DNA from: Kribbella catacumbae DSM 19601
GTDB taxonomy: Bacteria > Actinomycetota > Actinomycetes > Propionibacteriales > Kribbellaceae
Reading direction: 5' to 3'
DNA: 64,000 bases
Assembly: GCF_000372465.1 (NCBI RefSeq)
Contig: NZ_AQUZ01000012.1
Span: forward strand, 355 to 64,354
Shown here: in pieces, positions 1 through 7,857 of the stretch
Position numbering within the stretch: position 1 is the stretch's first letter
How the letters are laid out: each line of letters opens with the position of its first letter
Position numbers and translations under genes: made by a program
The notes under the pieces: model-generated
What the model saw: the letters and a program-made list of their open reading frames with translations, nothing else
Told to the model about the DNA's origin: nothing
The model's database searches: none

Positions 1-509
1 TCGGGGTCGGCTTGCTGGATGGCGGCTTTGACGATCTTGTCGAGCTGGATTGGGGTGACGGTGTCGATGATGCGGGCGACGCGGCGGTCGACGATCGCGG
101 CGGCCTCGACTGACAGGGCCAGGCAGGCGGTGGCGATGGTGCGGGCCTTCCAGGGCTCGCCGTGACCGGATCTGACCATGGCCAGGATCAGGGGGAGGCG
201 GTGGCGCAGGGCCAGGGATTGGCCGATGAAGGCGGCTGCTGATCCGGCGGAGCGGCCGATCGCGGCACCGAATTCGGCGGCGGCGAACTCGGCGAAGCCG
301 GGGCAGCCGGGGCCGCCGCAGACCCAGCCGCGTTCTCCGCCGGGGAGTGATACGTGGCCGGGGATGGTGGCGGGGTCGGGGTGGAGGTCGGCGAAGCGCA
401 GGGACAGTTCGAGCAGGTCGAGGTCGGCGCGGGTCAGGTCGGCCTGCGCGTCGGTGGCCGCGGCGAGGGTCTCGGCCGCGTCCAGCTCATCAGCATCACG
501 TTCGAACAT
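1..509 (-). CDS. DUF222 / HNH endonuclease-type protein (13E12 family), N-terminal part only
   Basis: The reverse strand encodes 169 residues from an ATG at 507-509 and stays open to the window edge, so the C-terminus is missing. The visible part is the helical, Ala/Leu/Asp-rich DUF222 N-terminal region (MFERDADELDAAETLAAATD at the start, VRSGHGEPWKARTIA further in). In actinobacteria this region usually precedes a C-terminal HNH nuclease domain, which lies outside the window. Such genes are multicopy in actinobacterial genomes and their cellular role is unclear. A GGAGG lies about 15 nt before the ATG, rather far, so a start slightly upstream is possible. The 269 bp to the next gene shows nothing recognisable. 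Confidence 0.75.
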   Translation of the reverse strand, partial: MFERDADELDAAETLAAATDAQADLTRADLDLLELSLRFADLHPDPATIPGHVSLPGGERGWVCGGPGCPGFAEFAAAEFGAAIGRSAGSAAAFIGQSLALRHRLPLILAMVRSGHGEPWKARTIATACLALSVEAAAIVDRRVARIIDTVTPIQLDKIVKAAIQQADP

Positions 510-778
510 GTCTTCGAATTTACGCCTCCAAGGGGCGGCAAGCAAATCGTGCGGTGGCTTGATTCGCCTTATCCACAAGGGGAAACGTCACAGTGGGCTC
601 GGTGCAGGAAACGGATATGCAGTAGCCGCATCCGAACCGTCACCAGCGCCGTCCGCTGGGAGAGGATTGCTGGCAGCAGGTCTGCCGCGTGGGGCCTCGG
701 CGAGTCCGGGGTTGGACGGAGTGGTCGCCGCGCTCCACCGGTGTGGTGAACCCGGACAAGCTCAGCCATCCGCAGCCG

Positions 779-1675
779 TCAGGGGACGCGGACCAGCAAG
801 GCTGACGGATCCACCTTCGCGCTGAGCGTGGTTCCCTCGGAGATCTCGTCGCCGTCCAGCTGACGGCGTACGGTCGCTGCCGCTGTCACCTGGATGGTGC
901 GGCCGGTGAAGCGTTCGATGTGGCGGCCTTCCTGCATCGACTTGATCACCAGGCTCAGCGCCAGCCGGGGCCAATGGCTGATCCGGCGCGGGGCGAGCAC
1001 GACCACATCGATCACGCCGTCGTCCGGCCGCGCGTCGGGCAGCAGCGGGATGTTCGCCTGCAAGGTGCCGACGTTGCCGATCACCACGGTCCGCGCGCGG
1101 CGGCGTACCGGCGGGCGGTCGTCGACGGTTAGCTCGACCCGGACGAACGGGTGGTTCAGGTTCTTCAGCGCCGAGATCACGTACGCCGCCCAGCCGACGC
1201 GCTTCTTCAGCCCGTCGCGCGCGTCCGCGATGATCGCGGCGTCCAGCCCGAGCCCGGCCATCACCACGAACCGGTCGGTCTCGAGCTGGTCACCCTCGAC
1301 CTGGACACTGTCGATCCGCTGCTCGTTGCCGGCCAGCAACTCGGTCAGGGCGATGTCGAGATCGAGGGAGATGCCGAGGTTGCGGGCGAGCAGGTTGCCG
1401 GTACCGGCCGGCAGTACGGCGACCGGGATGCCGGACCGGGCAAGCTCGGCGCACACCACCCGTACGGTCCCGTCGCCACCAGCCACCACGACCAGATCGA
1501 CCGTCTCGTCGATCGCCCGCTTGGCCATCTCCGACCCCGCGTCGTCCTCGGTCGTCTCCAGCCACAAGGGCTCGCCGAACCCGTGTTCGGTCAGGGCGTC
1601 GGCGACCTTGCCGCGGAACTCGTCGAGGTCGGGAACCTTGATCGGATTGAGGATCACGGCAGCGCGGAGAAACAC
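779..1675 (-). CDS. diacylglycerol/sphingosine kinase-family lipid kinase
   Basis: The 298-residue product matches the usual length of YegS/DgkB-like soluble lipid kinases, which phosphorylate diacylglycerol or related lipids at the membrane with ATP. The catalytic N-terminal domain carries the hallmark GGDGT at residues 66-70, followed by LPAGTGNLLARNLGI, the typical second nucleotide-binding segment. The C-terminal beta-rich domain contains GNVGTLQANIPLLPDA and ends with the family-typical QLDGDE motif. No signal peptide or membrane segment is seen. The start is a GTG; an internal GTG seven codons on (VILNP) would also fit. It is transcribed divergently from the serine hydrolase, with under 40 bp between them. 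The true lipid substrate cannot be read from the sequence. Confidence 0.85.
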   Translation of the reverse strand: MFLRAAVILNPIKVPDLDEFRGKVADALTEHGFGEPLWLETTEDDAGSEMAKRAIDETVDLVVVAGGDGTVRVVCAELARSGIPVAVLPAGTGNLLARNLGISLDLDIALTELLAGNEQRIDSVQVEGDQLETDRFVVMAGLGLDAAIIADARDGLKKRVGWAAYVISALKNLNHPFVRVELTVDDRPPVRRRARTVVIGNVGTLQANIPLLPDARPDDGVIDVVVLAPRRISHWPRLALSLVIKSMQEGRHIERFTGRTIQVTAAATVRRQLDGDEISEGTTLSAKVDPSALLVRVP

Positions 1676-1714
1676 GGTGTCTTTTTGTCCGTTCGACGAG
1701 TTAGCGTGCTCGGG

Positions 1715-3112
1715 GTGAGCAGCCTTCCACGGAGTACCCCAGAAGCCCAGGACCTATCCGCCGCCGCGCTGGACGCTTTCGTCGCCGCACTCGACGCCTC
1801 CGAACAAGAGATCCACACGCTGATGCTGGTGCGGCACGGCCAGGTCGTGCTCGAGGAGGAGTGGGCGCCGTACCGGATCCAGGACCCGCACCTGCTGTTC
1901 TCGATCTCGAAGAGCTTGACCTCGATGGCCATCGGCCTGCTGATCGAGGACGGCAAGCTGTCGCTCGACGACAAGGTCGTGGCCTTCTTCGGCGACGACG
2001 ACCTGCCGGACAAGCTCGGCGACAACCTGGCCGCGATGGAGGTCCGGCATCTGCTCACGATGACCACCGGCCATGCGAAGGACACCGTCGAGGCGCTCGG
2101 CCGGGACCGCCGGGCGATCCGGATCTTCCTCGGCCTCGAGGTGGAGCACGAGCCTGGCACAGAGTTCGTCTACAACACCGGCGCGACCTACATGCTGTCG
2201 GCGATCCTGCAGCGGATCACCGGCGAAACGCTGCTCGACTACCTGCGGCCGCGGCTGTTCGAGCCGCTCGGCGCCGATGAGGCGACTTGGCCGCTGTCGA
2301 AGGAAGGCGTCACTGTCGGCGGCTGGGGGCTGAGCATCAGTACGGAGTCGCTGGCGAAGTTCAGCAAGCTCCTGCTGCAGCGCGGTGAGTGGGACGGCAA
2401 GCAACTCGTGCCGGCCGCTTGGATCGACGAGGCGACGAAGAAGCAGGTGCCGAACGACAGCGAGGACAACCTCGACTGGAAGCAGGGTTACGGCTTCCAG
2501 TTCTGGCGCGGGCGGCACAACTCGTACCGGGGCGACGGTGCCTTCGGCCAGTTCTGCCTGGTCTTCCCCGACCACGACGCGACTCTCGTCGTCACCAGTG
2601 CCACGCCGGACATGCAAGCCGTCCTGGAAGTCGTCTGGGAGCACCTTCTCCCTGCCCTGCAAGGCGAATCAGGCAGCGGTACGCCGCGCCCGCCGAAGCT
2701 GGAGTTGCTGCCACTCACGGGTCCCGGGCCGCGGGGGAACGGACGGACGTACGAGTTCGAGCCCAACCACACCGGCATCACCGCGATCAAGCTGGCCGAG
2801 GACGGCGTGGTCACCCTGACCATGGTGGCCGGCGCAGAAGCGGAGTACCTGGGTGCCACGGCAGGAGCGACGATGGACATCGTCTGTACGCCCGGAGACT
2901 GGCACGAGCTCGCCGACGTCCTGCAGGATCCGCCGCAGCGGTTGGCGACCAGTGCGTACGGTGACGGCGACACCATCGTGGCGACGATCCGCTACCTCGA
3001 GACCCCGTTTGTCGTCACGCTGCGCTGCCGGCCTGAGGGTGACGGTCTCACCGTCGACATCGTTTTCAACGTCTCCTTCGGCCCGCTGCGGTCGACGCTG
3101 ACATCGAAGTGA
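1715..3112 (+). CDS. serine hydrolase, beta-lactamase class C / D-aminopeptidase-like
   Basis: The 465-residue product has a class C penicillin-binding fold: the nucleophile motif SISK at residues 63-66, a YNTG motif near 153 supplying the catalytic tyrosine, and a HNSYRGDGAFGQ segment in place of the third KTG-like motif. The first 360 residues form the hydrolase domain; the last 100 or so look like a beta-rich accessory domain. No signal peptide is visible, so it is probably cytosolic. I chose GTG 1715 because a TAGCGT minus-10 box (1702-1707) ends 7 nt before it, the spacing of a leaderless transcript, and no Shine-Dalgarno exists; GTG 1706 is the alternative. The open frame upstream is antisense to the lipid kinase. 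Substrate unknown: esterase, amidase or peptidase are all possible. Confidence 0.85.
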   Translation: MSSLPRSTPEAQDLSAAALDAFVAALDASEQEIHTLMLVRHGQVVLEEEWAPYRIQDPHLLFSISKSLTSMAIGLLIEDGKLSLDDKVVAFFGDDDLPDKLGDNLAAMEVRHLLTMTTGHAKDTVEALGRDRRAIRIFLGLEVEHEPGTEFVYNTGATYMLSAILQRITGETLLDYLRPRLFEPLGADEATWPLSKEGVTVGGWGLSISTESLAKFSKLLLQRGEWDGKQLVPAAWIDEATKKQVPNDSEDNLDWKQGYGFQFWRGRHNSYRGDGAFGQFCLVFPDHDATLVVTSATPDMQAVLEVVWEHLLPALQGESGSGTPRPPKLELLPLTGPGPRGNGRTYEFEPNHTGITAIKLAEDGVVTLTMVAGAEAEYLGATAGATMDIVCTPGDWHELADVLQDPPQRLATSAYGDGDTIVATIRYLETPFVVTLRCRPEGDGLTVDIVFNVSFGPLRSTLTSK

Positions 3113-3184
3113 CGCAGGTCACTGTCACGAATGCCGCCGGTCGAGGTGTCCCCCGGGATGAAGAACGAGACCACGGAGGATGAC

Positions 3185-4123
3185 ATGAAGGTATTGGTGG
3201 CAGGCGCGACCGGCGGGCTGGGACGTTCGCTGGTGCCGAAGCTGATCGCGGCCGGGCACGAGGTGACCGGGATGATCCGGTCCGAGTCGGGCGCGGCCGG
3301 AGTCCGGGCGCAGGGTGCCGGTGTGGTGTTCGCGGACGGACTGAACGCCGACGCGGTGAAGGCGGCCGTGGTCTCGGTGCAGCCCGAGGTGGTCGTGCAC
3401 CAGATGACGGCGCTGAAGGCCGGGATCAACTTCAAGAAGTTCGACGAGAGCTTCGCGGTGACCAACCGGCTGCGCACCGAGGGCACGCAGAACCTGCTGG
3501 CCGCCTCGCACGCGGCCGGCGTACGGCGGATCGTCGCGCAGAGCTATGCCGGCTGGAACCTGCAGCAGGGTGGCTCGGCGACCAAGACCGAGGACGACCC
3601 GCTGATCGAGAACCCGATCCCGGCGAGTCGCGAGACGCTGAGCGCCATCCAAAAGCTCGAAGCAGACGTCACCGGCGACAAGACGATCGAAGGCCTCGTA
3701 CTGCGGTATGCGAGCTTCTACGGCCCGACCGGCTCCATCGGCAAGGGCGGTGAGATGGTCGGGCTGGTCCAGAAGCGCAGGCTCCCCCTGGTCGGCGACG
3801 GAGCCGGTATCTGGTCGTTCATCCACTACGACGACGCGGCCGACGCGACGGTCCGGGCCATCACGACGGGCGACCCCGGGATCTACCAGATCGCCGACGA
3901 CGACCCGGCCTCGGTTGCGGTCTGGCTCCCCGAGTTCGCCCGCATCCTCGGCGCGAAACCCCCTCGCCACCTCCCCGCCTGGCTGGCGAAGCTGGCCATC
4001 GGCGAGCTGGGTGTCTCAGCCTTTACCCAACAGCGCGGCGCTGACAACGCCAAGGCGAAGGACACCTTCAGCTGGCAGCCCGGGTACGCGAGCTGGCGCC
4101 AGGGTTTCCGGCACGGACTGTAG
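3185..4123 (+). CDS. NAD(P)-dependent epimerase/dehydratase, extended SDR-like
   Basis: The 312-residue product begins with a Rossmann fold (MKVLVAGATGGLGRSL, glycine motif at residues 7-13), typical of extended or atypical short-chain dehydrogenases that act on nucleotide sugars or small carbonyls. The central part (VVVHQMTALKAG, then QSYAGW) follows the SDR order, although a clean YxxxK pair is not obvious, so it may belong to the atypical NmrA/epimerase-like branch. The ATG at 3185 has GGAGGA 5 nt upstream; the open frame extending to 3131 is rejected because it lacks a ribosome site. It follows the serine hydrolase on the same strand with a 72-bp gap and may be co-transcribed. Substrate unknown. 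Confidence 0.8.
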   Translation: MKVLVAGATGGLGRSLVPKLIAAGHEVTGMIRSESGAAGVRAQGAGVVFADGLNADAVKAAVVSVQPEVVVHQMTALKAGINFKKFDESFAVTNRLRTEGTQNLLAASHAAGVRRIVAQSYAGWNLQQGGSATKTEDDPLIENPIPASRETLSAIQKLEADVTGDKTIEGLVLRYASFYGPTGSIGKGGEMVGLVQKRRLPLVGDGAGIWSFIHYDDAADATVRAITTGDPGIYQIADDDPASVAVWLPEFARILGAKPPRHLPAWLAKLAIGELGVSAFTQQRGADNAKAKDTFSWQPGYASWRQGFRHGL

Positions 4124-4129
4124 GTCAGC

Positions 4130-4630
4130 TCAGTCCCGGCGGGCGAACGTGAGGGTTTCGTCGCGGGCGCCGCCCATCCAGACGTCCTGGCAGGCGGCAG
4201 CCATCGCGTCGAAGCCCTCCACGATCGTGCCGAAGACATTGCCGGGGACCCAGCCCTGGTCGCCGTTGATGAGCAGGTTGTTGCGGCCGTAGAAGAGAGC
4301 GAGGTCGACGATGGCGCCCGTCGTACCGGTGCCGGTGGCGTTCTCGTAGCCGTACGCCGGGTTGCCCAGGTCGTCGGAGTCGAAGGAGAACCAGCACAGG
4401 TCGCCCGGGATCGGCGTGATGGTGGTGTTTTCCTTGCCGGGGGCAACAGACGCGAAAGCCGGCAACAGGGTGTAGATCTCGTTACGCGCGTACTTGCCGT
4501 GGAAGACCGGCGCCGACAGCGGCAACGCGTCCCAGACCGCCGCACAGGTTCTTGGCGCTTCGTCGTCGAGCAGCCGGGCGACGCAGCTGACGCCGCGCTT
4601 GTCGAGAGTGACGGTGACAAACCTGCTCAT
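4130..4630 (-). CDS. DUF3830 family protein (cyclophilin-like fold)
   Basis: The 166-residue protein matches the DUF3830 pattern: a short N-terminal strand region (MSRFVTVTLDKRG), FHGKYARNEIYTLLP, then a PIPGDLCWFSFD segment and the ALFYGRNN...GNVFGTIVEG block. The fold is thought to be cyclophilin-like; no biochemical function is established. Its ATG overlaps the amidase stop as TAATG, with a GGAGG inside the amidase end, so translation is coupled. It is the last gene of a three-gene operon (hydroxyacid dehydrogenase, amidase, this gene) under the operator at 7029-7042. Position suggests an accessory enzyme for hydrolysis of an amide, lactam or cyclic intermediate, but that is inference only. 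Confidence 0.8.
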   Translation of the reverse strand: MSRFVTVTLDKRGVSCVARLLDDEAPRTCAAVWDALPLSAPVFHGKYARNEIYTLLPAFASVAPGKENTTITPIPGDLCWFSFDSDDLGNPAYGYENATGTGTTGAIVDLALFYGRNNLLINGDQGWVPGNVFGTIVEGFDAMAAACQDVWMGGARDETLTFARRD

Positions 4631-6021
4631 TAGACCTCCAGGGTCGGAGTATGAAGATGCCAGTCGGTCACGGATTGGTAGGCCTGGCCGACCCGCAGGA
4701 CAAGCGCGTCTGCATGCCGAGCGCCGACTACCTGTAGCCCAACCGGCAGACCGGCCGAGGTCAGGCCGCACGGCACACTCAACGCCGGCTGCTGCGTGAG
4801 ATTGAACGGGTACGTGTACGGCGTCCAGCTCGTCCACTCCGGCGACGGCCAGCCGTCCGGAACGTCCTGCCCGACCGGGAAGGCAGTCAGCGGCAATGTG
4901 GGCGTCACCAGTACGTCGTAGCGACGGTGGAACTCCCCCATCAACCGCCCCAGCTCCATCCGGACCGCGGTCGCGTCGAGATAGTCCGAGGCCGTGTACG
5001 CCGACCCGGCGGCCGCAGTACGCCGAAGCCCTGGATCAACCCGATCGTCGACAGCATCGCCATAAGCCGCGAGCACCTTGGCCGCACCCGAGAACCACAG
5101 CACGTTGAACGCCTCCAGCGGATCACTGAAGCCGGGATCCACCTCGGTCACCTCAGCGCCCGCGTCGGCCAACCTCTCGACAGCGGCGCGCACCAACGCA
5201 TCCACTTCCCCGTCGTTGGAGACAAACCCCAGATCGGGCGAGTAGGCGATCCGCAGGCCCGCGACCCCATCGTCCAGCCCTTCGAGGAAGGATCGCGCAG
5301 GCGTCGGCATCGCCGACCAGTCGCGCGCGTCGAAACCGCTGATCACATCGAGCAGCGCCGCGTTGTCCCGCACGGTCCGCGTCATCGGTCCAGCGTGCGA
5401 CAACGTCCCGAACGCACTCGCCGGGAACAGCGGAATCAGCCCGTACGTCGGCTTGAGCGCGACCGTCCCGGTGAAGGCCGCCGGGATCCGGACCGACCCG
5501 CCACCGTCGGTGCCGACAGACCACGCCCCCATCCCCAGGCCGACCGCCGTCGCCGAACCACCACTCGATCCACCCGACGTCTTCGACGCATCCCACGGAT
5601 TGCCGGTGGCGCCGAACTTCGACGAGTCGGTGACGCCCTTCCACGAGTACTCCGGCGTCGTCGTCTTCCCGAGGATCACCGCCCCCGTCTCCCGCAGCCG
5701 CGCCACTGCCGGAGCGTCTTCCTCCCACGGCTGCGACTCGTCGATCAAGGTGCTGCCCCGCAAGGTCGGCCAGCCCCGCGTCCACAGCGCATCCTTGATC
5801 GAGGTCGGTACGCCGTCGCCAGGGCCCAGTGGCTCCCCTGTATGCCATCGGGCCTCCGACTCCTTCGCGGCGGCGAGCGCCCCTTCGGCATCCACCAGCA
5901 CGAAGGCGTTCACCTTCTCGTCGTACCGCTCGATCGCGTCCAGCGCGGCCTGCGTCGCCTCGACCGGTGAGATCGCGCCGGTGCGGTAGCCCTCGACGAG
6001 TTCGACTGCCTGCGTGGTCAT
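4630..6021 (-). CDS. amidase, amidase-signature family
   Basis: At 463 residues this is a full-length amidase-signature enzyme, which hydrolyses carboxamides to acid and ammonia through a Ser-cisSer-Lys triad. The lysine lies in VPTSIKDALW (K76), the cis-serine in TSGGSSGGSATA (S152/S153) and the nucleophile in TDGGGSVRIP (S176), so the active site is intact. It is similar to GatA-type proteins but there is no GatB or GatC nearby, so a catabolic amidase is more likely. The start ATG overlaps the upstream dehydrogenase stop as ATGA. No signal peptide is seen. It is second gene of the operon controlled from 7001-7042. The substrate is unknown; an N-acyl or amide intermediate of the surrounding pathway is a guess. 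Confidence 0.9.
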   Translation of the reverse strand: MTTQAVELVEGYRTGAISPVEATQAALDAIERYDEKVNAFVLVDAEGALAAAKESEARWHTGEPLGPGDGVPTSIKDALWTRGWPTLRGSTLIDESQPWEEDAPAVARLRETGAVILGKTTTPEYSWKGVTDSSKFGATGNPWDASKTSGGSSGGSATAVGLGMGAWSVGTDGGGSVRIPAAFTGTVALKPTYGLIPLFPASAFGTLSHAGPMTRTVRDNAALLDVISGFDARDWSAMPTPARSFLEGLDDGVAGLRIAYSPDLGFVSNDGEVDALVRAAVERLADAGAEVTEVDPGFSDPLEAFNVLWFSGAAKVLAAYGDAVDDRVDPGLRRTAAAGSAYTASDYLDATAVRMELGRLMGEFHRRYDVLVTPTLPLTAFPVGQDVPDGWPSPEWTSWTPYTYPFNLTQQPALSVPCGLTSAGLPVGLQVVGARHADALVLRVGQAYQSVTDWHLHTPTLEV

Positions 6022-7001
6022 GCGTCTCCCCGGGGGACGTAGCCGAGCTTCTTGTCAACGACGTTCAGCAATGGCTCGCCCGTCAGCCAGAGCTGCACGT
6101 TGGTGGCGAACTGCCGAGCCAGCGTGTCGCGCCAGCCGACCACGTCGCCCGACATGTGCGCGGTGACCGTCACGCCCGGCGCGGTCCAGAGCGGATGGTC
6201 CGTCGGCAGTGGCTCGGTGGCGAAGACGTCCAGTGTGGCCGCGCCGATTCGTCTGTGCAGCAAGGCATCCAGCAATGCTGGCTCATCGACGATGGGGCCG
6301 CGGGCAACATTCACCAGGTGTGCATCCGACTTCATTGCCGACAGCACCCGTTCGTCCACCAGGCCACGCGTTGCCTCGGTCAACGGAGCGGCCAGCACGA
6401 GGTGATCCGCCCAGCCCACCTCCGACGCCAAATCCTTGCTAGCGGCAACAGCTCCGAAGTCCGGATCGTCCTCGCTGGCCACTCGACCGATACCACGCAC
6501 CTCGAGTCCCGCGGCCCGGAGCAGGCGGGCGATCTCCCGCCCGATTCCCCCAGTGCCGACGACCAGGGCGGTGGCGCCGAGGATGCTGCGCGTCTCGCGA
6601 TGCCGCCACTCGTGCTGACGCTGCAGGTCGAAGCTCACCTGCGAGTCCTTGGCGTGGGCGAGCACCGCACCGAGCACGTACTCAGCGATCGGCCGGTCGA
6701 ACACCCCGCGGGCATTCGTGACGACCACATCGGAGTCACGAAGCTCATCGAAGAGCAGCGTGTCAACGCCGGCCGCCGTCACGTGGATCCACTCCAGCGA
6801 TCCGGCTCGCGACCACACGTCCCGGACTGCCGTGGAGAAGAAGTCCCACAGCAGCAGCGCGCGGGCCCCGTCGACCGCGTCGGCCAGCCCGGTGGCATCG
6901 CAGTACCGGAACTCGACGTCCAGCCCGTCCAGTCCCGGCGGCCGATCGGTGGAACGCTCGCAGAGCACAGCGACCACTGGGCGTTCTCGGGGTTCCGGCA
7001 C
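6018..7001 (-). CDS. D-isomer-specific 2-hydroxyacid dehydrogenase
   Basis: This 327-residue protein has the two-domain architecture of NAD-dependent D-2-hydroxyacid dehydrogenases, which interconvert 2-keto and D-2-hydroxy acids. The inserted Rossmann domain carries LVVGTGGIGREIARLL; downstream are the NVARGPIVDE segment with the substrate-binding arginine, DVFATEPLP with the catalytic glutamate and VTAHMSGD with the histidine. The sequence resembles the glyoxylate/phosphoglycerate-like branch. The GTG start at 7001 lies 6 nt after a TAGCCT minus-10 box, so the mRNA is probably leaderless. It heads the amidase-DUF3830 operon and is divergent from the EutA-like gene at 7066. The exact hydroxy acid is unknown. 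Confidence 0.88.
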   Translation of the reverse strand: MPEPRERPVVAVLCERSTDRPPGLDGLDVEFRYCDATGLADAVDGARALLLWDFFSTAVRDVWSRAGSLEWIHVTAAGVDTLLFDELRDSDVVVTNARGVFDRPIAEYVLGAVLAHAKDSQVSFDLQRQHEWRHRETRSILGATALVVGTGGIGREIARLLRAAGLEVRGIGRVASEDDPDFGAVAASKDLASEVGWADHLVLAAPLTEATRGLVDERVLSAMKSDAHLVNVARGPIVDEPALLDALLHRRIGAATLDVFATEPLPTDHPLWTAPGVTVTAHMSGDVVGWRDTLARQFATNVQLWLTGEPLLNVVDKKLGYVPRGDA

Positions 7002-7007
7002 GTGTCG

Positions 7008-7037
7008 AGGCTAGGAACCGCTCAGTAGGATTGTCAA
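7008..7037 (-). promoter_or_regulatory. promoter of the dehydrogenase-amidase-DUF3830 operon
   Basis: On the reverse strand TTGACA (7032-7037) is separated by 18 bp from TAGCCT (7008-7013), which ends 6 nt before the GTG start at 7001. This is a near-consensus sigma-70-type promoter with leaderless spacing. The minus-35 box is embedded in the palindromic operator at 7029-7042, so a bound regulator would block polymerase. Confidence 0.65.
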
Positions 7038-7042
7038 CAATC
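7029..7042. promoter_or_regulatory. regulon operator copy A (GATTGTCAACAATC)
   Basis: This 14-bp imperfect palindrome differs from the perfect copy at 20751-20764 at one central base. It lies between the divergent dehydrogenase (start 7001) and EutA-like gene (start 7066), covering the minus-35 of the former and overlapping a TAGGAT minus-10 candidate (7026-7031) of the latter. The form is typical of FadR-subfamily GntR sites; the regulator encoded at 16226 is the likely ligand. Confidence 0.7.
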
Positions 7043-7065
7043 AGGCCGAACCGCACACTGATCGC

Positions 7066-7782
7066 ATGGCCAGTCCTCCGCTGCTGCAGACCGGTATCGG
7101 CATCGTCGCGCCCTACGACTTCGCCCTCGATCGCGAGCTGTGGCGCTGGACGCCCGACGACGTCAGCCTCTACCTCACCCGGATGCCCTACGTGCCGCTC
7201 GCGGCGACGATCGAGATGGCCATGCACATCTCGGAGCCTCCGCTGGTCGCCCGCAGCGCGATCGACGTGCTGGCCGTCTCTCCCTTGGTCACCGCCTACG
7301 CCTGTACGTCGGGCAGCTTCATCGGCGGACTCATCGGCGAGGCGGCTCTGGTCGCCGCGATGGAGGACGCCGGCGCGCCCGCGGCCGTGACGACCAGCGG
7401 GGCGCTGCTGATCGCACTCCGGGAACTCGGCATCACCCGGATCGCGGCCATAACGCCGTACACGGAGGATCTGACCAAAGGGCTCAGCTCCTTCCTCGGC
7501 GAGGCCGGCGTCGACGTAGTGGCGACGGCTGGGCTCGGGCTGACCTCGGAGATCTGGACGGTGCCGTACGAGACGACCGCCGACCTGGTCCGCGCCACCG
7601 ACTCCCCCGACGCCGAGGCGGTCTTCATCAGCTGCACCAATCTGCCGACGTACGACCTGATCGCCCCGCTCGAGCAGGAACTCGGCAAACCGGTGCTGAC
7701 CGCGAACCAGGTGACGATGTGGGCCGCGCTGACGATCGCGGGCCGGCCGACGGTGGGTCCAGGGCAACGGCTGCCGGCCTGA
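7066..7782 (+). CDS. maleate isomerase / Asp-Glu racemase-family protein, EutA-like (copy 1)
   Basis: The 238-residue protein belongs to the maleate cis-trans isomerase, arylmalonate decarboxylase and EutA superfamily, whose members do cofactor-free chemistry with two cysteines. Both are present: C80 in AYACTSGSFIGG and C190 in FISCTNLPTYD, followed by the conserved GKPVLTANQVTMWAAL. In Doe/Eut-type ectoine clusters a homologue (EutA) sits beside the ectoine hydrolase, as here. The ATG at 7066 has no clear Shine-Dalgarno. It begins a rightward series (hydrolase, aminotransferase, deacylase) and is divergent from the dehydrogenase operon, sharing operator A. A paralogue at 15504 lacks the second cysteine. 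Racemase, isomerase or decarboxylase roles are all possible. Confidence 0.85.
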   Translation: MASPPLLQTGIGIVAPYDFALDRELWRWTPDDVSLYLTRMPYVPLAATIEMAMHISEPPLVARSAIDVLAVSPLVTAYACTSGSFIGGLIGEAALVAAMEDAGAPAAVTTSGALLIALRELGITRIAAITPYTEDLTKGLSSFLGEAGVDVVATAGLGLTSEIWTVPYETTADLVRATDSPDAEAVFISCTNLPTYDLIAPLEQELGKPVLTANQVTMWAALTIAGRPTVGPGQRLPA

Positions 7783-7804
7783 GCGGCCCCATCGCGGCTT
7801 TCGC

Positions 7805-7852
7805 TTGTGCTCGGTGGGTGGTGACGCTTACGCTCGCGGCATTGTCGACAAT
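7805..7852 (+). promoter_or_regulatory. promoter plus regulon operator copy B
   Basis: TTGTGC (7805-7810), an 18-bp spacer and TACGCT (7829-7834) form a promoter candidate. The perfect palindrome ATTGTCGACAAT occupies 7841-7852, at and just after the predicted transcription start. The same arrangement, a TACGCT box followed at once by the palindrome, recurs at 20745-20764, which argues for real repressor control of the DoeA-like gene. Confidence 0.65.
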
Positions 7853-7857
7853 CTGCA

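Noticed and set aside
178-825. 215-residue forward ORF
   Set aside because: It is antisense to the DUF222 gene, Ser/Arg/Pro-rich and without family resemblance.
1151-1714. N-terminal extension of the serine hydrolase to a 653-residue protein
   Set aside because: The extension is antisense to the lipid kinase and Arg/Asp/Gly-rich in the way shadow frames are; a promoter and GTG start are found at its end.
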